The notes beneath the pieces are model-generated. The model had not been told where the DNA came from, did not search any database, and saw only the letters and a list, made by a program, of their open reading frames with translations. Shown piece after piece: positions 30,177 through 41,746 of a stretch of 64,000 nt of DNA. Within the stretch, counting starts at the first letter, position 1; each line of letters begins with the position of its first letter. The DNA is taken from positions 186,001 to 250,000 of the forward strand of contig JAGPNK010000005.1 in NCBI GenBank assembly GCA_020746835.1, in the 5' to 3' direction. This DNA is from Stachybotrys elegans (taxonomy: Eukaryota > Ascomycota > Sordariomycetes > Hypocreales > Stachybotryaceae). The position numbers and the translations under genes were made by a program.

Positions 30177-33100
30177 ATGCGGAACTGGTTGCAGAGGCAA
30201 GCCAGTCGGGTCTCGCCCGACCAGGAGCGGCCAAGACAGGTTGCACCATCTCCTTCTCCCAAGGCTACGTACCCGGCTGGCATCAAGCTACTTTATGCTC
30301 CTGAGGATGCCAACGTAGAGTAAGCCTCCTTTCTTCGTGGTTATCTGCAAAGCTTAACTTGAGATTGTTAGCATTGTGTTCGTCCATGGTCTGTCAGGCC
30401 ATCGCGAAAAGACATGGACGTACCCTGGTTCTCCCGCGCCGTGGCCACAAGCTCTCCTCCCGGCACGACTTCCTACTGCACGTGTTTTGACCTTTGGATA
30501 CGATTCACACTGGCACGGCGAGGTGTCGCAGACTGGAGTGCGGAATCACGCATGGAATCTGCTGACAAGCTTGGGGGCATTCCGGGAGGTGGACACAGTA
30601 AGTGGGCAGGACAATCAGCAACTAAGATGTTACTGACATGAAACCAAGATGGATCGTCCAATAATCTTTGTTTGCCATAGCTTAGGCGGATTGGTTTGCC
30701 AAGATGTACATACTGCGTCTTTGGGTGATGACCTGATGGTAACCAGAAATACAGGCAATCGTCAAATCTAAAGAGCGCGCTGAACCGCATCTTCACAGCA
30801 TTCACAAAACTACCATAGGAATTGTTTTTCTTGGAACTCCTCATCATGGCTCGGCTCTTGCGCGATGGGGTCTATGGATGTCCCAGATGGCTCGCCTGGT
30901 TCGAAGCTCGCAAACCAACCCTGAAATCATCCGGGTTCTGCAAAGCAACTCAGAGGAACTTGCGCGAATTCAAGACAGCTTTCATGCCGCTCTGCTGGCA
31001 CGCCGACCAACAGGTCTTGAGCCAATTGACATCACATGCTGCTATGAGGAGTTGCCGATGGGAAGAGTTGGACTGGTGAGTTATCGCATTCAGGTATGCC
31101 GGTTATCTAGCTGACAGATTCGTGGCAGATTGTACCACAGGAGTCTGCTGTCCTCCCGGGATATATTCAGATCGGAATCCGAGCCGATCACTCTCACATG
31201 ACAAAATTCCAGACTACTGAAGATGCCGGGTTCGTAGCGGTAACGAGCGAGCTTGATCGATGGATCAAACAAGCTGGAAGAGTGGCCGAGAAAGGAAACC
31301 GCGCAGCTGATGCGAATGACCTCGAAAGTAAGTCCAGCACCTCATTCCGATCTTCATTGTGCTCAAGTGCCCTCAGTATGTACGCGAGCTTTATTGTTAC
31401 CTGCAGCACAAGGCGGGTTCGACAACATTCCAACATATGCAAGCTCTGGATGGCTCTTCCAGCACGAGATATATCGCCGGTGGACACAACCTCATAGCAG
31501 CAAAGATGTGGCTGCTGGACTTCTAACCATCAAGGGAAACCCTGGAGCTGGAAAGTCCGTCTTAATGAAGGAAGCCATCCACTCTCTGGAATCGGAAGCT
31601 TTTACACTCATCGGTTGTTACTCGTTCCGGCCTTCGTCGCACTCCGATGACTCTTCACCGGTAGAGAGTTCTAACACTTCTTTCTACCGTTGCTTGCTTG
31701 GTCAGATGCTCGATCAAGCGCCAACAAAACCCTGGGACGATGTTCGAAAATGGGCCAAACAGATCCAGGCAGGGACTGACATGGCAAGCATCTTTTCCGT
31801 CTTTCAGCTTCAAACGGCGCTTCGGAACATAATTTTGTCAAACAAGAAAGGAAAGGATATGAGTTCTCTACGAATCCGCATCTTCGTCGACGCCATAAAT
31901 TACTGCACGGAGGAATCGCCTCTTGAAACCCAAACAGATCATGATGCCGGCATGCTCAAAGTCCTGGAATTCATCTCCAATCTGACAAGCACGGCTCTTG
32001 ATTGTGGGGTCGACATTGGAGTGTGCGTATCCAGGCAGTACTTTCCAGACTTTGGGGCCGCTGAGCCCAAGACTAGCATCATCGAAGTCGAGAAGCACAA
32101 CCAGCCGGATGTTCACCAGTTCATTGTCGCCCAACTGGGGAAGCTCGGCGATAGGATGATGGAGCAGCAGCTTTCTCGGAAGCTGAGATTGCAAATCGCA
32201 GACGGTTTCCTGTGGGCAACACTGGTGACTCGGGAAATACTAAAGAACCGTCACCGCGGCCTGGATTTTCTCCTCGGAATCATCGACAAGGTCCCTCCCA
32301 GCCTCGACACCATGTATGAGAGAACACTGACTACCTTCAAGGGCGCCGGGAGCAAATGGACACCCCTCTTGTTCCAGGTAGCACTCGGCGCATTGAAGCC
32401 AATGACACCAGACCAGTTCCGGGTGGCCTTGGCCTTTACTGCGCCCATGGAATTCGAGAGCTTCGAGGAATGGGAGATGTCAGACATTGGCCTCAGACCT
32501 GGCGAAACGTTTGAGTCGCTGATACGGCATGATTCCTTTGGTCTCCTCGAGGTAGCAAACGTCCAGGTCCCAGTGAACCTAACGTCGCGCACTACCACTC
32601 GCTGCCTCGTACGTTTCATCCACTCTTCCGTCGTCACGTTCCTGCGAGAACGCAATCATCGGGGGCCGTTGCATCAAGACCTAGCGAGCCATACGGCTGA
32701 ACACTGCCACTTGCGGCTGTTCGAGTCGTGTGTGAACACAATCGACTTCTTTGGCAGCAACAAGAGCAACGAGCAGACTGGATTTCTCGACTATGCATAT
32801 GAGTTTTGGACACAGCATGCACGAAGATCAGGGGTTCTAATTAATACTTTGACGGAGCTGCCGTACTTTATCTCCAATTGCAAGCTGCGCAAGGCAGGAC
32901 TTGTGATTCATGAGCACAGCAAGCGCCTCCTATTGTCACAAGCAAGAGAATCCGTTTTGCTTCCCTATCATGAAAATGACGCCCTCGAATCTGACGACAA
33001 GGTACGTACTGATCCGGGAGCTTCAGCATTTCCGGGCTGCGAGATATCCTTCAGATGAGGGAAAGACCATCTGCTAACATGCAGTCAGATTCCAGACATA

Positions 33101-33778
33101 AGCATGCTTAGCCTCGGACCACCACCGAGCATGGTGGTCATGCTGGCAACTATGGGCTGTACTGATTTGCTTCGAGTTCATATGAGCAAGTGCAGGGTGT
33201 GTAAGAAGGCATGTTCCATCGACGAGGGCGATCCCATACAGTACAAGACAGCGGTGAAGAACGCACTTATCGGGAAATGGACGGAAGCCGCTTCGTTCCT
33301 GCTGGACCTCAACTACAATGGCAACATTGACGCTCTGGTCAACGGCCAGACACTGTTGTATGGGGCTTGCTATTTCCGCGACGTGGAAGTGGTAAAGTAC
33401 CTCCTGTCGAGGGGCTCCGATGCATCGATATCATGCGACACGGCTTACGAATTTCCCCTGCATGCGGCGATTGCCCTTGGGTTTGAGGACATTATCAAGC
33501 TTCTGCTAGAAGCTGACAGCGAAAAGACGGGGCAGCTCTTCAAGATGCCCCGGTACGACGACAACTGGACGGCCTTGCACTTTGCAGTAGATAGTGGTCG
33601 CAGCGCATACGAAAGAACCCGAATCTTAAAGGTCCTCCTCAAGCTTGCCCCGCGAGGTGTTGGGCTTCTGGATATCGAGGACGTGGATGGATATACACCC
33701 CTTGAATTAGCGTCACAGACAGGGATAGGGAGCATTGAGGAGGTACTGCTCAATTTCCAAATGGAGGAGGATGACTGA
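30177..33778 (+). CDS. Fungal NLR-like protein: alpha/beta hydrolase - NACHT - ankyrin repeats
   Basis: Seven exons (30177-30319, 30372-30597, 30649-30705, 30755-31075, 31129-31327, 31407-33001, 33089-33778) encode about 1,076 residues. Residues about 45-300 form a serine-hydrolase (SesB/DUF676-like) domain: VFVHGLSGH, the nucleophile elbow VCHSLGGLV and FLGTPHHGS. A NACHT-type NTPase follows, with P-loop IKGNPGAGKSVLMK near residue 360. Its Walker B-like strand is FVDAINYC, where FVDALDEC would be expected, so the second acidic pair is missing. The C-terminal quarter carries ankyrin-like repeats (GQTLLYGACYFRDVEVVKYL, DNWTALHFAVDSGR, DGYTPLELASQTG). Related STAND proteins act in non-self recognition and regulated cell death. 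The last intron uses the second of two AGs (33088); the first would give a stop. Function here is inferred only from architecture. Confidence 0.87.
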
Positions 33779-34041
33779 TGTGTTCCTGGAACATATTCAA
33801 GGGTCGACAAACTCACGTCGTGTGTCGCTGCTGATCTCCCCGCATGGAGAGTGATGCCATATGTAGCTCGGGCCGGTTTGGGGGATGGGGCATTCGGCGT
33901 CATCTTGCCTTGCAACTTGTAGCTCTTAATGCAAGTTTCTGTCTATTTGTCTAAGACACCCCCTCCCTATTGACTGTTTACGAACAGATAGTATTAACTG
34001 CTTGTACTTAGTCATGCTTGCTGCTTATGACTATTAAGCCT

Positions 34042-35736
34042 CTATGACCAGTCTCCTGTGCTGTATAACGTCGATCCTAGACCCTGTTCTTCCCTTGCGA
34101 GCTCCTCTTCAATAGTCCAGGGTTCATATTTGAATCCCGTCGGGAGGTTCGTGTTCTCGAATTCAGCACCGTTGACAATAGATGCGAGGGCCTTGGAAAA
34201 GTTATCATGAGCGTACTGAACAGGATCATGAGTCCAGATCCAGCGACTCATCTTCATCGGGACGATTGCTGGGTTCTTCTCAAACTCCTCGACGTTGATA
34301 TTGTGCAAGGTCTGCCGGTTAACGAAGCCAAAGCGCTGCAGAGCCGATACTCGTTCGAACCTGCTCCGAATCAGTATGTCTGTAAGCGATCCTGTGCCCA
34401 TCCTCATCAACATACCTCAGCCGGACGTGGGTCTTAACACTTTCAACAATATTGTCCTTGCCACCTAACGCTAAGCATGTTGCCAAACTCAGAGCGTCCT
34501 CCATAGCCTGGGTGGCTCCGTTGCCAGATGTGGGCAGAAAGCTATGTGCACTGTCCCCGAGCTGAAGTACTCGACCAAGACGACTGCTCCATTGAGGCTG
34601 CGGGTTGCGCCAGAGCAATTTCCAGTCAACCACACTCTTCTCTGGTGTCTGGGCAATTATCTCCTTCAGAGCTGGGTCCCAGCCTGGCACAGCGTCTATC
34701 ATCTTAAGAACCGCAGAACCAGGAAGTGTACTTCGCCAAGCCTCGTCCGCACTTCCAGAATCCTACAAACGTTAGTCATGTATTGTGATACACTTTGGCG
34801 CCTCGAAATCTACCTCGTGTGTCAAGACGTAGTTGACGAAGTCAGGCGTTATAATGACATTCATATGCATACGCCCGCTGCGTCATGTCGACGGTTAGCG
34901 CGCGAGAACGGCTGATCAGACGCGTATCGGAGTGCGAACTCACGCAAGGTAGACGCGGAACTCTGGCCTGTCGCTTGAAAGGTATCTTTTCTTGGCGTCA
35001 TCGCTGATATCCTTCAGGCGGCTGATTGGAATCATGCCACGATAGGCCGCGGCACCGCTGCTGATGGGGCGGGCCACAGAACCCAAGACATGCTTGTGTG
35101 ACTTGGTGCCGACTCCGTCAGCAGCAACCACAAGGTCTCCATGATAAACGCGTCCCTCATCGGTCTGGACTGCGGCCTTGGTACCGTCCTCGGCGTATGA
35201 GATGACATTCTTGCCATATTCAATAGGAATCCCCAGGCGCCTGACTTGGCCTTCAAGAGCTGCAACGAGGCCGTATCGGCTCCTGATCCACGGAACACGC
35301 ACGCCTTCTGCAGCATGTTTGGCACCTGGTTGGTTCCATGGAGCCTCTCCAACACCGAGAAGCTTGCGGCCGACGTGAGAGTAGAAGCTAAATAGGGCGT
35401 CGTAGGATGTAGCCTCGAATTCTTGAAGCAAAGAAGGGAAATGGCGCAACGTGACGAGGGCCGGAGGCAAAATGCCAAATGTATCACCTATCGAAAGATG
35501 CCGTCAGCCGGGCTCCCGCGGTAATAGTACATGCACGAACCGATGACGTCTAGTTCTGGGCTTCTCTCTAGCACACGAACATCGTGACCTTGCCGCCATG
35601 CCTCATTTGCGAGCGTCAGACCGGCAATGCCTCCGCCGACGATGAGGATGGATATTCCGGTTGGTTGCAGGCGGTGGACCCCGTCAACGACCGTGGTTGT
35701 GGCATTTGGCGCCTGAGAGACCTCGGGAACTGTCAT
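34042..35736 (-). CDS. FAD-dependent aromatic-ring hydroxylase (salicylate hydroxylase-like)
   Basis: Multi-exon flavin monooxygenase of about 450 residues. Exon 1 starts at 35736 (MTVPEVSQAPN) and holds the FAD-binding loop ILIVGGGIAGLTLANEA. Intron 1 (GTTCGT..TAG, about 35536-35488) rejoins the frame at GDTFGILPPA. Downstream come RYGLVAALEG, the DG motif in VVAADGVGTKS, and the second FAD motif GRVLQLGDSAHSFLPTSGNG. The last segment (FVNRQTLHNINVEEF to the stop at 34042) is helical and family-typical. Further introns lie about 34945-34885, 34815-34760 and 34415-34360; their edges are approximate. Enzymes of this group hydroxylate aromatic acids using NAD(P)H and O2. It shares orientation with the next two genes, but nothing shows co-regulation. 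Confidence 0.85.
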
Positions 35737-36351
35737 GATGTCGAGGATTAGTTGTTAAGCATGGGCGATCTAATGCGTGTTGGTGTAGTATATAATGTGG
35801 TAGAACACCTGCATTAAAATATTGCCGCCTCTTGCCCGCTTGTTTCAGGGCGGTAAATGGCGATACGTATTGGGAGCCTGGCTGCTTGTTCATGAGGATA
35901 TTACCAAGCCTCGGCATTGTTAATAAGAGTTCCGCTTACCTACAATGTTACGCGCCGGTGTATAACGTCAGGCGCCCGCCTATAACGTTAGGCGCCTACG
36001 TATAACGTTAAATGGCTTGCAAAAAAGGAATCGTCTCTTCGGGGAGTCTGCTGTATAAGTAAGGGATCTCGGGTTCGGATGCTTAGTATGTTAACGTTTC
36101 AAAGCATGTTTATACTAACAAATCAAGATATCTAACCACGTAATCTGTCATATGCTAGATGGTAGTTAAGAACCAGAAACAATTTACCTGGTTCGTTCGT
36201 ATGTACACGGCATTAGAGGAAATGACAGAGGAGAAGATGTGTATTGTAGTGCTCTTGCGACATATGTATAAATAAGGGGCATGCATGGTCCTACATTTGG
36301 GTAAACAAGCCATTGACAGAGTCCTCATGAAGCCATTTGGCTCAATTATAC
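35737..36351. other. Intergenic region containing a 20-bp tandem array
   Basis: About 615 nt between the hydroxylase start and the stop of the next minus-strand gene. The main feature is the tandem array at 35941-36020. The rest is AT-rich, with no gene seen. Confidence 0.55.
35941..36020. repeat. Tandem repeat, 20-bp period, about four units
   Basis: Consecutive 20-nt units start at 35941, 35961, 35981 and 36001. The middle two read TATAACGTCAGGCGCCCGCC and TATAACGTTAGGCGCCTACG; the outer two are diverged. Each contains a TAACGT(T/C)A-type palindrome, and the three internal boundaries carry GGCGCC or close variants. The array is 200-280 nt upstream of the hydroxylase ATG. Confidence 0.85.
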
Positions 36352-37308
36352 CTATCCTCCCATGGCAAACGCCGGCTGGTCAATTCGATAGATAAATTTG
36401 GCAGTATTAAAATACGCTTCATACTCAACCTCCTCGTCCTCGAGATCGTAATGGTAGTGACCCCCGGAAGCCTCCCCGGACGGAGAGAAACAATGCGTAT
36501 GCTCGATGCGCAGTCCCATTTTGCCCCCCGGGTCTGCGGAATGCATCACGCAAAGACACACAACGGGGGCCGCAAAGTCATGGTACGTCAGCCACTCCTC
36601 GACCTGACCACGGTCGCGAAACGGGAGCTGGTCTTGTGATGGAAAATCCGGCATGATGTGGAATCGCGCCCTGCCCGACTTTACGAGAAAGACGCCTCCC
36701 AGGCTCACGGTCCTGGCTTCGCCGTACTGGCTGCTCAGCGCCCCCCGGATGCACTCGGAAAAGCTCCTGTCTGTGCCTTTGCGCTTCCGCGCCGCAACCC
36801 TGATCACGGGGCCCGGTTCGCCCGCCGAGCCGAAGAGGTTCATCATGAGGGCGCAGTCCACGCTCGGGCTGCGCTGTGCAATCACATGGCCATCCCCTTT
36901 GTCGATGCCTAGGTAGTAGCTCTGGTTGTCAACGTTGTCGAACCCGTCTTTCCAGCTCAGGTTGGCGGCGAGCTCGCAGTTTTGCCCGACGACGTGGAAT
37001 GGGCCAGCTCCAGCGCCGATGAAGCTACCCCTCGCCGAGCTCATGTCCATGGCCTGGGCCAGTCTGGGCATGGACCATATCGTATCGAGCTGGGGACGCG
37101 GGAAGAGGTTGGGCTGGCCACCGATGTCGGCAATTCTCTCGTGGCCCGAGAGTCCCTGGGTAGCGAGATGGAAGGGCGGCTTGCGGAGGTCTGGGCACTC
37201 GACAATGCTGACGGTCGAGTGTTCAAAATTGGCAGCCAGCCGGGTTCTGATGACTCCGGCCAGCTCGTCTAGGTCAGGCGGTGCTAGAGGGAATATCTGG
37301 ACATCCAT
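36352..37308 (-). CDS. C11orf54/PTD012-type zinc-dependent ester hydrolase (DUF1907)
   Basis: Single-exon gene of 318 residues, the normal length for this family. The signature region GGHYHYD and the nearby EHTHCFSP provide the His residues that coordinate zinc in the human homologue, which hydrolyses p-nitrophenyl acetate in vitro. Other conserved pieces are GPFHVVGQNCELAANL, SYYLGIDKGDGHVI and ADIGGQPNLFPRP. No targeting signal is visible; the animal protein is nuclear or cytosolic. The physiological substrate is not established in the family. Confidence 0.9.
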   Translation of the reverse strand: MDVQIFPLAPPDLDELAGVIRTRLAANFEHSTVSIVECPDLRKPPFHLATQGLSGHERIADIGGQPNLFPRPQLDTIWSMPRLAQAMDMSSARGSFIGAGAGPFHVVGQNCELAANLSWKDGFDNVDNQSYYLGIDKGDGHVIAQRSPSVDCALMMNLFGSAGEPGPVIRVAARKRKGTDRSFSECIRGALSSQYGEARTVSLGGVFLVKSGRARFHIMPDFPSQDQLPFRDRGQVEEWLTYHDFAAPVVCLCVMHSADPGGKMGLRIEHTHCFSPSGEASGGHYHYDLEDEEVEYEAYFNTAKFIYRIDQPAFAMGG

Positions 37309-37738
37309 GTCGATATGACCACTGCTACTGTTTACTGGGAGCTATGACGATGACGATGAGGAGGAGTAGGGCGAGTTTAGGCGATTTTGGTTGGACGGTG
37401 AAGTGGTCTAAGTTTGGATGTTGCATTTGCTAGGGTGAGCGCTAATCATGATGGGTGGAATTTACGGGGCGAAGTAGGGATGGCTGGGTTGGGCTTATCT
37501 TGGCATCATCACGACAACAAGCTGGACACCTGGAGATAGACCCGCAAAGCTTATGGTAACACCAACGAGAGCCCTCAATATGGCTCTTAGCATGCCTGGC
37601 ATAAAGTTGGGCTTCCAAGTTTGTAGGAGGATATCGCCGCCTTCCTGAAAATGCAGCTGCTGTCGTTGATGGAGGTGAACAAAACTCGCAGCATTATAAC
37701 ATACAAGTATAATGACTCCTTGCAAATGTGAACTCTCA
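37309..37738. other. Intergenic region
   Basis: About 430 nt between the C11orf54-type gene's start and the stop of the amidase gene (both minus). Presumably the promoter of the former. No gene seen. Confidence 0.5.
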
Positions 37739-39559
37739 TCACCACAATGTGCGTCCTGTCCGCACAGTGGTTTTAAAGTCTGGGATTACGTCCCCCAGAT
37801 GAGCCACCAAGTCCACCAGCATGTGATCACATCCAGCCCCGGCAATAATACCGATGCTCACAGGAAGCTCTTCTTCGCGCAGCGACGCCTTGGAGTTGTA
37901 CCTACGTACACCCAAAGGTATCGTGTAATCGGGCACACCGGCGGCCGAGGCTTGCAGTGCCTGAAGGTCCTGGGTTGATGGAATTGGTGGAAGCTGTGAG
38001 TTGAGAGCGTTGTCCCGATAATCCTCGCGTCCTGGCCCCATGGGGTAGAGAACTAAGGCGTCTTCACATGTGGTTACAATTTTGGAATTGTACCAGTCCT
38101 TGTACTCCATTAATCTGGGGATCGACTGGTTGTAGCTCTCGGGATCGACGTATGGCAATCGACTCAAGCCATTGCGAGGCACGGGATCGAGGAAGGGATG
38201 TCGATCGAACTTGGCAGCGTAATCTGCCACAAACTTCTCTCCAAAACCTCTCCACCGATCGAGAAGTAAGATTACCGGCACGATGCCTACGAACTCTTGT
38301 AGACCCGAGGAATTGGTATACTCGACGTAGGAGTCGTTGGTGTTGATGCGCTCAATGGTAGCATTGAGGAACGTGGAGAGGTTGTTGATGAATTTGTCAA
38401 ACACCGGCATGGAGGTTGAGTTGAAGGTCGGCCAGAACTCTTCTGGTAGAATAATCCGGCCTGGAAACGAGGTATAGTTGGACTGGGGTCGGAACCAGCT
38501 CTTGTAGGCAGTTTGGACAAGTTTCGCGTCTCGTGCAATTAGTCAGGGGGTGTCCATCTGGGGAGTGATGGGTATGATGCCGTCCAAGGGGAGGCTTGCG
38601 TTGGTGACTCGCATGCCGAACAAGCCGTTTGCCATGGCAGGCCCGCGAATAGAACCTCCCGTGTCACTGCCGACTCCCAAGTCCAACCAGTCGTACGAGG
38701 CCATCGCTGCCCCAATACCGCAAGAAGAGGCGGATGGATTCTGATAGCCATCACCCCTGGGGTTGAAAGGCGCCAGTTGATCGACGTAGTCAGTAGTTGG
38801 CCGCTCGCCAGTCGCGAATTGGGCTGTCTTCAGCTTTCCCACCACCACAGCGCCCAGGTCAATGAGCCTTTGCACAGAGGATGCTGTTGTGTCCCGGGGT
38901 GGGTAGAGGTCAAAGTAAGCCCGTGATCCGGCCCCCGTTTTTGTGCCTTCGAGGTCGAAGATGTCTTTCACTCCCATCCGCACACCCGAGAGTGGTTTGT
39001 CGGGCGATGGCTTGGGGTAGTAATGGCGTGAAGGAACAGGCACACTGACTGCCGCGTGGACACTATTCCCGACTGCTCCGAGGCTTGGAATAAATTCTCC
39101 GTCTGGGCCCTCAATCAGCCCCTGGGTGAAGGCCATGTTGAAATCCTCATACAGTCGATAGGCTCTTGTAAGCTTACCAGACAGATGGAGAAAGTAGGGG
39201 CCACGAGGAAGGTCGTTGCTTGGTGTGGCACAAATGACCTCGGTCCCTACAGACTCGAGATGTGCGGATATCTCATGTGTTGCATTCCGACATTTGGATA
39301 CGATGACGGTCGACAGAAACGGTTCAGAGAGAACGTCATCCTGTGCCAGAAGCTCAGATAGCAACAATTTTAGTTGGGTTATAGATGTCGGTATGTGGTC
39401 GATGTATGTTACTGGGATGATGTCACCAAAACCGGGTTAGGAGTCGGTAGAAACGGACGCAGCCACATGGTTTGGAGAGAGATAGCTTACTCCATTGACC
39501 TCGAGTACTGTTAAGCAGGCGACTGTATGCGCCAATGCTGACAAGGCCAGAAACTTCAT
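37739..39559 (-). CDS. Secreted amidase-signature hydrolase interrupted by one in-frame UGA
   Basis: A signal-peptide exon (MKFLALSALAHTVACLTVLE, from 39559) is followed by an intron and then a long frame to 37739. The amidase signature is intact: catalytic Lys in GVKDIFD, the cis-Ser region NPSASSCGIG and the nucleophile in GSDTGGSIRGPAMANG. The frame meets TGA at 38545-38543, followed by CTA, and continues in the same frame for another 267 codons (LIARDAKLVQTAYKSW...). That matches the family's C-terminal half, where Gly normally stands at the stop position (DTPGLIARDA). So either a point nonsense mutation or programmed readthrough occurred. Exon 1 to exon 2 splicing is also ambiguous: the nearest AG (39412) breaks the frame, while AGs further in keep it. 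Substrate unknown. Confidence 0.8.
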
Positions 39560-41746
39560 TGTATCGTGTTGCTTAAGGGTTAGAATCCAATCCTCGCGAG
39601 AGTCTGGAAGAGGTCTTTTCAGAATAAAAGACGCATACTACGTGCCTGATTGCAAGAGGTAAGTCTGTAGGCCCGAGTGGTGATGACGGCAACGGAGACC
39701 CAGAAAGGATCAAATCCCTGTTTGCAGCAGAGTGAATATTACGTACATGAGCTCACTGCCTGGCAGGTAAATTGGACAAAGAAACAATTGAGTACTAGGT
39801 GCTTCGAGAATCCAATATCTAGCAAAGTTAATATGAGACGGTGAGAAGTAGACGGAATCCGAAGGTGAATAGTAAAGTAAAATAGAATAAAAATAAACAT
39901 GGTGTCAGTAGTCTGACGAACCCTTGACTGTTTGACTGTTCTTTGGTCTTGCGGGCAATAGGGTAGCCATCATTATTCGCATACACTGGTCTTTTTTCCT
40001 CACTACAAGTACCTACTGTATCTTCAAAAATAAAATAAAATAGATAAATGGTGCGCCACTATCCCAGACTGGCCGGGTGAATGAGTTCGGAAATCCGGAG
40101 CACATGCTATTCCTTGTTGGACTCGCTACTCCAACATTCTTATTTCTCCTTCGACTCGTCGAAAAGGAGGTGGAATTATGAGGAACTGGAAACAGGATTA
40201 AGATTGGAAAAGGGCGACATACACGCGGGCAAGGACTTGGAAAGTCTACAATTGGGCGCAGTTCTCACCTAGTTAATCTGAGCTCATCTACTGAACAGAG
40301 TTATGTCCGAAAAGGAACTGACTGAGGCTGAGATGGCAAGGCTGTTGCTCCCATCTGACGGCCCCGAATAATGTTTCCTCTACCGCCCATCTGAACTCGG
40401 GCCGCACGTGGCAGCGTGGCGGTGTACGATGTCCATAGCCTGCAAGGATTCCACAAGCCTGGAGCCCTGCTGCCGGTTCCCTCCTCCGCCTACCTTATGT
40501 ATGACCCGGGGGTCTTGGCTCTGTAAGCACAGCGTTGACGTGTACCCCAGAGAGCAAAAATAAAACAATGGGACAAAAAAAATGGGCATCCGTTTTGCAT
40601 CTCCATCTCGAGAGACGTGAGATTGCCTGGCTGGATTGGGGCATAGCCGGGCTCGCAGCTGATTTCCCCGAGATGTCTGCAGGGTCCTGGTAGTCAGCAG
40701 CAAAAGTTGATGCGACGAAGAAGAAGCGGTTTGCCCTGCTTTGTTTCGTTTTGTTTCCAGTACAACCAACGCACGGATTTCTTAAAGGCTCAGAATAATG
40801 GCCTGCCCGCCGCCGGAAGAAAAAATTCGGCCACTAATGCTCGGCTCTCTCGCTTCCCGCCTGTTAGTCTTTGTTAGCTTCCATTCCTTTGCCTGGTCAC
40901 AAGGTTGTGAACCACCGTGCACACGGGTAGCCCAACATGCGAGCAGGGCGCAGCAGCTCAAGGGACGGGGGGGCGCGGCGCGGCGCCCAATCAGTACTCA
41001 ATCGTGGCATTACGGGGCGGTTGTTCAGCGGGTCGGTCAGTGAATCCCAGTCGACCCATCTGTGTTTGGAGGGTTGAGATGGGATGTTTCTTGTGAAACA
41101 TTGACATGTTGATGTTTATTGAAGCAACGCACTGAATGTCATCAATTTTTATTCTTATTTTCCTTTTCCTTCTCATGTTATTTAGATACATATTCGAACA
41201 TGATTCTGCCTGTAAGCTCGGAGATGGCAGCCTGCGCCAATCCATCGCCACGATCAGCATGAGATGACAATGTGCGCTTTGCCAGGGAGCACCATGCTTA
41301 AAGATGATTGTTTACCGTCAGCTTCCACTCTATTCGTCTCTTTGGGGAAAGGCCCATCGGCCGTGTACAGATCGGGTCTGGGCAGTAAGCTGAGCTTGGG
41401 CGTGAGCCCTGCCCAAGCACAGGACTTGACTTACCTCGTGTCCGTCTGTCTCCATACCGACTTCTGGTTGGAGCCACAGCCCTACGCTACCAACCTAAAA
41501 ATAAGCTGTTGGCTCAGCCCTGGACCCTGGTGTCGTGCCAAGAAGATGCATTCCCGACCGCCATGCCATGTCAATATTGACAACACGATGCTGTCAAGTC
41601 CATGTTCTATATAACTTGTCTGTCGTCTCCTTTCTGCACTTTTATTCTCATCATAACCAACACAACAACTGCATCTTCCATCCACAGCCTCTCACCACCA
41701 CCACTTACAACAAACATCTTTAATCACTAATACACACAACAACAAA
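39560..41746. other. Long intergenic region
   Basis: 2.2 kb with no supported gene. AT-rich around 39800-40060 and 41080-41180. Small frames (for example 40081-40272) have no family features. The last 150 nt, with CACCACCACTTACAAC-like CA-rich leader sequence, look like the 5' untranslated region of the cupin gene. Confidence 0.5.

Noticed and set aside
18373..39559. A secondary-metabolite cluster linking the BVMO, tyrosinase, flavin hydroxylase and amidase
   Set aside because: No polyketide synthase, peptide synthetase or terpene cyclase is in the window, and unrelated genes and large gaps separate the oxidases.
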